The notes beneath the pieces were generated by a model. It did not search any database. It saw only the letters and a program-made list of their open reading frames with translations, and was not told where the DNA came from. From positions 169,525-233,524 of the forward strand of contig NZ_QGGP01000002.1 of the NCBI RefSeq assembly GCF_003148645.1: a stretch of DNA of 64,000 nt, read 5' to 3'. How positions within the stretch are numbered: the stretch's first letter is position 1; each line of letters opens with the position of its first letter. Positions 37,845 to 42,592 of this stretch are shown in pieces. A program made the translations under genes and the position numbers. Origin of the DNA: Xanthomarina spongicola (GTDB lineage: Bacteria; Bacteroidota; Bacteroidia; Flavobacteriales; Flavobacteriaceae).

Positions 37845-37864
37845 GTGGGGATTATGTGGGGATA
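37845..37864. repeat. Right copy of 20-bp GTGGGGATA double repeat
   Basis: GTGGGGATTATGTGGGGATA, 19 of 20 bases identical to 22222-22241 and in the same orientation. Confidence 0.5.
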
Positions 37865-37876
37865 TATTAAAAATAA

Positions 37877-37912
37877 AAACCCTAACTAATTGATTATCAA
37901 TTGTTAGGGTTT
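37877..37912 (+). terminator. Hairpin next to the right att-like repeat
   Basis: AAACCCTAAC and GTTAGGGTTT form a 10-bp perfect stem enclosing a second palindrome AATTGATTATCAATT. Position relative to the 14-bp repeat mirrors the left end. Confidence 0.55.
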
Positions 37913-37918
37913 ATTTTA

Positions 37919-37932
37919 AGCGGAGAAAGAGG
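37919..37932. repeat. Right copy of 14-bp att-like direct repeat
   Basis: AGCGGAGAAAGAGG, identical to 22080-22093. It continues GGATT, as the reverse complement of a tRNA T-arm/acceptor end would, and then diverges. Confidence 0.5.
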
Positions 37933-38177
37933 GATTTTATTCCTCGTTCTATGCTATTATAAATCAGTTGCTTATAATTTTATTATCAATTAAGGTAACC
38001 GATTTGGACTCCTTTTTTAACGTACTAAATACCACTAAATTGTGTATTGTAAAAATAGTGAATTAAGTCAATAAATACAAGGGTTTTTAGATATAGAATA
38101 CTAAAATTTGAACTAGTTTTAATAGGACATAAATTGTTTTTGTTGATGAATTATCTCCCCAATTATCAAATTGATTA

Positions 38178-38381
38178 CTATCCTAAAATCAGGTGAGAGA
38201 CTTGTTCATATTTTATGCCAGCATAAGCACAAAATTCATCAATGGTTAAGAACTCATTGGTGGTTTTATTGAGCTCTTCTTTAATTTTCCGTACGAGTCT
38301 AACACTTTGACGATAACTCTTTCCTGTGATTAGCTGAACGTCTTTTGGATAGATGCATACTCTTTGCATGTCATTTTTCAT
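38178..38381 (-). CDS. 67-residue cassette protein, divergent to the DUF6266-like operon
   Basis: A small basic protein (MKNDMQRVCIYPKDVQLITGK...) with two helical segments (SYRQSVRLVRKIKEELNK and TIDEFCAYAGIKYEQVSHLI) in an HTH-like spacing; an inner start at Met5 (38369) is equally likely. It is transcribed away from the DUF6266-like operon across a 300-bp gap, the layout of a small regulator and its target. I recall proteins with this opening (CIYPKDVQLITGK) as common in Flavobacteriia but do not know a function. Confidence 0.7.
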   Translation of the reverse strand: MKNDMQRVCIYPKDVQLITGKSYRQSVRLVRKIKEELNKTTNEFLTIDEFCAYAGIKYEQVSHLILG

Positions 38382-38681
38382 ATACTATCTATACTTTTGA
38401 TTAGGCTTTGATATACATTAACTTACTAAATGATTCTACTTTAAGCCTGAATAAAAATACTTTTTTTTTATTTAATTCTTCTTTTAGAAAGATACCTCAA
38501 CTTTCACGCCTTTTTAGAGGTTATTTATGTTGTTTTCTGCCATCTGTAGCAGATAGTGACATATGGAATCGCACTTGCTTTTATTATTGTTTTAGTCGCT
38601 TGATATTTGATGTAAAATCTATCGGGTTTGTTGCAACATCTTAAAGATTTAAACGGAATGTTTAACTAAATATTTAAAATT
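38382..38681. promoter_or_regulatory. Divergent intergenic region
   Basis: 300 bp between the 67-aa gene (-) and the DUF6266-like gene (+), presumably holding both promoters. A perfect inverted repeat ATCTG-TAG-CAGAT lies at 38541-38553. No consensus TAnnTTTG box could be placed with confidence. An open frame across it has no protein-like character. Confidence 0.4.
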
Positions 38682-39440
38682 ATGGCAAGGCAAAAAGGCA
38701 TAATTAAATTAAAAGGTACTATTGGAGATATTACCTTTTATAAAACCCAAGACGGACATTTAGCTCGCGAAAAAGGTGGTATTGATGCAAATAGAATTGC
38801 AAATGATCCTGCGTTTCAAAGAACGCGTGAAAATGGTTCAGAGTTTGGTAGAGCAGGGAAGGCAGGTAAACTTTTAAGAACAGCACTACGACCATTGCTC
38901 TTAAATTCTGCTGACAGCAGAATGGTAAGCAGATTAACCCAATCTATGGTAAAAGTGATTCAAGCGGACACGACTAGTGTACGTGGATTACGAAACGTGA
39001 TTGATGGTGAAGCTGAATTGTTATTTGGATTTGAATTTAATATTCGAGGGAAATTAGGAACGAGTTTATTTGCTCCATTTACAGCAACGATTGATCGTGT
39101 AGCTGGTACTTTGGATGCAGATTTAGCGTCTTTTATTCCATCGAATATGATTGCAGCTCCAAGTGGTACGACTCATTTTAAAATGGTTTCTGGTGGTGCT
39201 GAAGTGGACTTTGAAGCAGAAACTTTTGTTGTTGCTACTTCAGAAACAACCATATACCCATGGGATACCACTGCAACTGCAGCTATCAATTTGAGTAATG
39301 CTGTTACTGCTAACAGTACAAAACCTTTGTTTTTAGCACTAGGTATTGAGTTTTATCAAGAGGTTAATGGCCAAATGTATCCGCTTAAAAATGGCGCTTA
39401 CAATCCATTATCTATTGTAAAAGTGGATAGTGGTGTGTAA
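38682..39440 (+). CDS. DUF6266-like cassette protein of unknown function
   Basis: 252 residues, no signal peptide. It opens MARQKGIIKLKGTIGDITFYKTQDGHLAREKGG and continues ANRIANDPAFQRTRENGSEF, echoing the DUF6266 plan (glycine-rich hairpin with G-[KT]-[VI]-G-[ND]-[VI], then Asn/Arg/Gln-rich helix start). A basic helical part (AGKAGKLLRTALRPLLL) and a C-terminal beta domain follow. It heads a probable four-gene operon with DUF5675 (one-base overlap) and two small membrane proteins. Binding to nucleic acid or cell-wall structures, or a structural role, are all possible; I do not assign a function. Confidence 0.75.
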   Translation: MARQKGIIKLKGTIGDITFYKTQDGHLAREKGGIDANRIANDPAFQRTRENGSEFGRAGKAGKLLRTALRPLLLNSADSRMVSRLTQSMVKVIQADTTSVRGLRNVIDGEAELLFGFEFNIRGKLGTSLFAPFTATIDRVAGTLDADLASFIPSNMIAAPSGTTHFKMVSGGAEVDFEAETFVVATSETTIYPWDTTATAAINLSNAVTANSTKPLFLALGIEFYQEVNGQMYPLKNGAYNPLSIVKVDSGV

Positions 39441-39838
39441 TGCTTTTAGTATTACATAGAATCTATTTCCCTGAAGGTACACTAGGGCTATTGCAAAAAG
39501 ATGGCGATAATATTTGTTACACTATTGAATTGCCCTGGTTAAATAACAGGCGCATGGTGTCTTGTATTCCTGAAGGGATGTACATTCTAAAAAAGCGATT
39601 TAGTAAAAAGTTTGGTTGGCATATACATCTCATTGATGTACCAGGAAGACAATTCATATTAATTCATCCTGCAAATGATGCCAAAAAAGAACTGTTAGGT
39701 TGCATTGCACCAGTATCTAATTGCACTGGAATAGGTAAGGGTAATTATTCAAGAAAAGCACTTAAAAAATTGACAGATTTGGTTTTTCCACTGTTAGACA
39801 AGAATACGGAAGTGGAATTGTTAATTACCTCTGCTTAA
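39440..39838 (+). CDS. DUF5675 family protein
   Basis: 132 residues, start codon overlapping the preceding stop by one base. The family signature is clear: TIELPWLNNRRMVSCIPEGMYILKK, then GWHIHLIDVPGRQFILIHPANDAKKELLGCIAP and a terminal ELLITSA. Conserved Cys, His and Asp in SCIPEG, LIHPAN and LGCIAP look like an active site, and the IHPAN..xxxLxGCI plan recalls L,D-transpeptidase-like folds (HxxN..G...GCI). DUF5675 is often found in phage and prophage-like loci. A cell-wall-directed activity is my inference. Confidence 0.85.
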   Translation: MLLVLHRIYFPEGTLGLLQKDGDNICYTIELPWLNNRRMVSCIPEGMYILKKRFSKKFGWHIHLIDVPGRQFILIHPANDAKKELLGCIAPVSNCTGIGKGNYSRKALKKLTDLVFPLLDKNTEVELLITSA

Positions 39839-39865
39839 CAGACGTTTAATCTTAAAATATATGTT

Positions 39866-40108
39866 ATGAATTTAACAGAACGAGCTAAAGCTCCCACACC
39901 TAAATTTTTTAGAATTTTGAGAACCATCGGATTATCATTATTAGCTGTTAGCGGTAGTATTATTGCTGCTCCTATTGCCTTACCTGCAAGCATCGTAACC
40001 ATTGCCGGTTATGTGGCTGTTGCAGGAGGTGTTTTATCTGCTGTTAGTCAAGTTACAGTTGATGATCAGGTAAAAAATGAGATCCAAAAAGATGGCGAAG
40101 TAAAATAG
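39866..40108 (+). CDS. Small holin-like membrane protein
   Basis: 80 residues with two hydrophobic segments (about 18-36, LRTIGLSLLAVSGSIIAA, and 43-62, IVTIAGYVAVAGGVLSAVS) joined by a short Pro-containing turn, a basic N-terminus and a charged C-terminal tail. This is the size and plan of class II holins, but no family is recognised. It lies 27 bp behind the DUF5675 gene and 4 bp before another small membrane protein. Confidence 0.7.
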   Translation: MNLTERAKAPTPKFFRILRTIGLSLLAVSGSIIAAPIALPASIVTIAGYVAVAGGVLSAVSQVTVDDQVKNEIQKDGEVK

Positions 40109-40112
40109 AACC

Positions 40113-40286
40113 ATGAAAACAGATATTTCACTTAAAGTAGGCACTACTTCTGGAACACTTTTGAGCATTGTGCCAAATATTTTTTCGGAAGATATTTTAA
40201 AAACTGTTATTTTAGCAGTCGTTGGTGCTTCGGTTAGTTTCGCTGTATCTCTTTTCTTAAAATGGTTAACAAAATCTAAAAAATAG
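40113..40286 (+). CDS. 57-residue single-span membrane protein
   Basis: A short ORF just below usual length cut-offs: MKTDISLKVGTTSGTLLS..., with one clear transmembrane helix (ILKTVILAVVGASVSFAVSLF, given here for about residues 28-47) and a basic end KWLTKSKK. It starts 4 bp after the previous stop and is followed by a terminator, so it is well placed as the last gene of the operon. It resembles small phage-type holin or anti-holin partners in size; function unknown. Confidence 0.7.
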   Translation: MKTDISLKVGTTSGTLLSIVPNIFSEDILKTVILAVVGASVSFAVSLFLKWLTKSKK

Positions 40287-40325
40287 ATTATTCAGTTTTG
40301 ATTGGTAACCTTTACTGAATTATAC

Positions 40326-40354
40326 AAAGTCCGGTCATTTCGATTGGACTTTTT
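40326..40354 (+). terminator. Terminator of the DUF6266-like/DUF5675 operon
   Basis: AAAGTCC pairs with GGACTTT, followed by a T-rich run, 40 bp after the last small ORF and just before the right arm. Confidence 0.75.
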
Positions 40355-40360
40355 CTTTTG

Positions 40361-40572
40361 CCATTAATTTTTTAAAAGAAAAGAAAAAAGAAAGCTGATG
40401 TTAAGGTAGCGTGGGTGATGCTGTCAAGGTTTTTGGATAAAAGTTTTTTATACTAAAACCTTGAATCTGACATTTAGAGTTAATTTGAAAAAAGTTTTAT
40501 TCAAAACCCGTAGGGCTTGACCTTTATAGCATTGGGCGCTGGCAGAAGGAAGCTACCTATATTTGCTGCCTT
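40361..40572 (-). repeat. Right arm of the ~210-bp inverted repeat
   Basis: Reverse-complement match to 36716-36923, with conserved ends and a diverged middle. It begins 7 bp after the operon terminator and ends 36 bp before an HTH gene. Confidence 0.85.
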
Positions 40573-40577
40573 TTTTT
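40404..40577 (+). ncRNA. Candidate structured RNA, right copy
   Basis: Closing helix AGGTAGC (40404-40410) with GCTACCT (40552-40558); inner helix 40417-40430 with 40520-40533, 13 of 14 pairs including two G-U; apical hairpin TCAAGGTTTT/AAAACCTTGA (40424-40433 with 40455-40464) as an alternative pairing; and GGCAG/CTGCC followed by seven Ts at the end, like an intrinsic terminator. It may be the leader of the HTH gene downstream or a separate RNA. Confidence 0.45.
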
Positions 40578-40608
40578 ATTTTCATACTCTAATATAAACT
40601 TGATTATT

Positions 40609-40941
40609 ATGGAAAATCCTTTTGAAATTATTAACGAAAGATTAGAGAGAATTGAAAACTTACTTGAAAACATCTATTCAAATATTGGTACAAAAGAAAC
40701 CAATATTATTACTTCTAAAATTATGGATATTGAACAGCTTTCAAATTATTTAGGTTTATCAAAATCGCATATATATAAACTAACAAGTAGTCATACTATA
40801 CCGCATTCTAAAAGAGGTAAAAGGCTTTATTTTGATAAGGAAACGATAAATAGTTGGGTGTTGGAAAATAAAATATGGACACAGGATGATATTGAAAAAC
40901 AAGCATCTGATTATTTAATTAAAAAAGGGAAACACTTTTAG
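40609..40941 (+). CDS. Excisionase-like helix-turn-helix protein next to right arm
   Basis: Start set at the ATG at 40609; the longer frame needs a TTG at 40600. 110 residues: coiled-coil N-terminus (IINERLERIENLLENIYSNI) and an excisionase-type HTH (MDIEQLSNYLGLSKSHIYKLTSSHTIPHSKRGKRLYFDKETINSWV). It lies 36 bp after the right structured arm, mirroring the HTH gene beside the left arm, though its own direction differs relative to the arm. It may be controlled by, or act on, that arm. Confidence 0.85.
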   Translation: MENPFEIINERLERIENLLENIYSNIGTKETNIITSKIMDIEQLSNYLGLSKSHIYKLTSSHTIPHSKRGKRLYFDKETINSWVLENKIWTQDDIEKQASDYLIKKGKHF

Positions 40942-41760
40942 GGGAATTAACACTTAAGAAAATAGGTTTCAGTTCGTATTTGAGCGTTGGATGAAGCGTT
41001 TGTATGGGTAGCGTTTTAAATAGTTTTTTGATAAAACAGCATTTAAACAAGCTACTTATTCAGGACTTTTAGACAATAGCTTATTGCTTTTTAAGGAACG
41101 AAAAAAGTAATGTGCTATGGCGTATAAATACATTTTGTATGCCTATTTTTTTATAACCGCTGACTTGGGTGGTGGGGAAAAGTGGTTTTATAATTTCAAA
41201 GAAACGAAAAGTATATGTTTAAGTTCAAATTTGAGCGTAGGCAAGCCGATATTTAGCTCGTGCCTTTTCTATTTAAAATGAATGTACTCGTGAATATCGG
41301 CTAATTGTGTTTTTTGTACAAAATTGTGCGCAAAGGCTAGCCGATATTTTACATAATACCAGTTATAACTATCGCCCGAAATAATAAAACGCCCGATAGG
41401 GCAACCAAAAAAGGGAAGTATTATAACTTGTATTATGTAACATAGCTTGGGTGAGTTTATGGTTTTTATGATACCATAATAGAGGAATAGCTTATTGTAT
41501 TTTGGTTTGATTTTATGAAAACCAAATTGCAATATGCTATTACCTTGAAGACTAAAAAAACGCTAAACTTGTAAGGTAAGCGGAACAACACAAAAGACAG
41601 AGGGTTATTGCGATAGCAATAAACTGGGTTTTGGGTTGTGGGGGATTAAAAGAAAATAGTTTAAATGTCACTGCGCCATCTGGCCTCTTCGCTAAATCTA
41701 TCCACTGGATAGATTCTACACGCTCGATCCGGGTTTTGGGTTGTGGGGACAAAAGAATAA
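40942..41760. other. Hairpin-dense non-coding block
   Basis: No gene supported. AGCCGATATT occurs at 41244 and 41339 and inverted at 41293. ACATAATAC-(C)AGTTATAA near 41350 pairs with TTATAACTTGTATTATGT near 41421, enclosing CTATCG/CGATAG. TATGGT/ACCATA pairs around 41460-41478. A long imperfect hairpin joins AATAGC...TTTTGGTTT to AAACCAAATTG...GCTATT (41487-41541). TTATTGC-GATA-GCAATAA (41605-41622), a 21-bp palindrome (41695-41715) and an 18-bp G-rich direct repeat follow. It looks like an origin, recombination site or decayed element rather than spacer. Confidence 0.6.
41626..41748 (+). repeat. 18-bp G-rich direct repeat around a 21-bp palindrome
   Basis: GGGTTTTGGGTTGTGGGG is present at 41626-41643 and 41731-41748. 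Between them, AATCTATCCA-C-TGGATAGATT (41695-41715) is a perfect palindrome. Three G-tracts in each copy suggest possible quadruplex structure. Confidence 0.8.
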
Positions 41761-42227
41761 CTATTCTTCAATTATATTATTGATTGGGTCCATTTCATTT
41801 GCTTTCTTATGTGCCCATTCAATATAGTCTTTATTTATAGAATTATTTAAGTTGTTTGTTCGATTTATCTTATTTTCAAACGCTTTAATGTATGAACGTA
41901 TGTTTGAAGCTTTCATATAATTTTCAGCATCCATAAATAGTTTTTCTAATTTAGCATTCTCTATTGCAATTAATGCCGCTTTTTCAGCTTCTAATTGTTG
42001 TTTGATTTTATTTTATTTTCTTCTTCTTGAATGCGTTGTCGTTTTCTTAAATCTGCCCATTCTTTGCTGTCTCTTTCTACATAATTATATATTGCTTGCA
42101 GTCAATCTTCTAAACGTTTAGTTTTTCCATCAATCCATTCCTTACGTGCATGATATCCAATTTGAAACTCTAATTTATTACTTCCTTTCCGATACAATAT
42201 TTGAAATTTATATATTTTACTCAGCAT
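41761..42227 (-). pseudogene. Decayed coiled-coil gene fragment
   Basis: Reading from ATG at 42227 gives MLSKIYKFQILYRKG...RLED, then an in-frame TGA at 42102-42104 where the pattern expects Trp (LEDW-LQAIYNYVERDSKEW). About 90 bases later, near 42005-42015, a frameshift is needed to continue through QQLEAEKAALIAIENAKLEKLFMDAENYMK to a stop at 41761. The C-terminal plan (ENYMKASNIRSYIKAFE ... WAHKKANEMDPI) resembles tails of large Bacteroidota island proteins. It is not functional as it stands. Confidence 0.75.
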
Positions 42228-42592
42228 CACGTGATTCGGGTAACAACATGACAACAAAAAATGATGAAAATTAATAAATACAAGACAACAATGGTAACCA
42301 ATTAGTTAGGTTTTTTGTTTTTATATTTAGTAAATTTGTAGGTCAAATAATGATAAAAAAATAATCAAATACAAAATGTACCTTTGTCTCGTTTAATGAG
42401 TAAACTGAAAAAAATGTCGAATCAATTATTAATTTTTAATAGAAAAATCATTACTAAAATCTTAATTAGTCTCAAACACCTATGATTAAATTAAATATTT
42501 TAACTTTTTAGTATTAAAAGTAAGCTCAATAACATAGAATATAGTTTTTAGACAGTCTAAATCCTTCATTATAAAAAATATGAAAATATTTC
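42228..42592. other. Spacer before the LuxR regulator gene
   Basis: 365 bp of A/T-rich sequence. I see no gene, clear promoter box or strong hairpin. An ATG at 42580 is out of frame with the regulator. Confidence 0.5.

Larger units (their letters stand above)
22080..37932. mobile_element. Integrative genomic island with restriction and addiction cargo
   Basis: About 15.8 kb bounded by the AGCGGAGAAAGAGG direct repeats, opening with a tyrosine recombinase and carrying excisionase-like HTH proteins, a DUF3987 primase-like protein, a type I restriction system and toxin-antitoxin genes. No relaxase, TraG or conjugation genes are visible, so it is not self-transmissible from this content; help from another element is possible. 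The right boundary is less certain because the DUF6266/DUF5675 cassette straddles it. Confidence 0.6.
36716..40572. mobile_element. DUF6266/DUF5675 cassette bounded by inverted structured elements
   Basis: Two inverted ~210-bp arms enclose 3.4 kb: DUF6266 (+), an att-like remnant, a 67-aa protein (-), a DUF6266-like protein, DUF5675 and two small membrane proteins (+). Small excisionase-like HTH genes stand immediately outside each arm. There is no transposase. Whether the unit moves as a whole is unknown; I use the label mobile element provisionally. Confidence 0.4.

Noticed and set aside
22080-37932. Complete conjugative element (ICE)
   Set aside because: No relaxase, coupling protein or Tra genes are visible, so only an integrative island is supported.
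38408-38644. 78-codon plus-strand frame before the DUF6266-like gene
   Set aside because: Covers the divergent intergenic region; composition is Phe/Ser/Leu-rich, typical of a non-coding AT-rich frame.
38682-40286. Complete prophage
   Set aside because: There are no capsid, portal, terminase or tail genes; only lysis-like small genes and DUF5675.
36716-40572. Retron, group II intron or integron attC array as explanation of the arms
   Set aside because: No reverse transcriptase or maturase gene is nearby and the arms lack the core-site motifs of attC.
41269-41752. Minus-strand frames over the palindromic block
   Set aside because: They run straight through inverted and direct repeats and have no domain-like pattern; coincidental frames.
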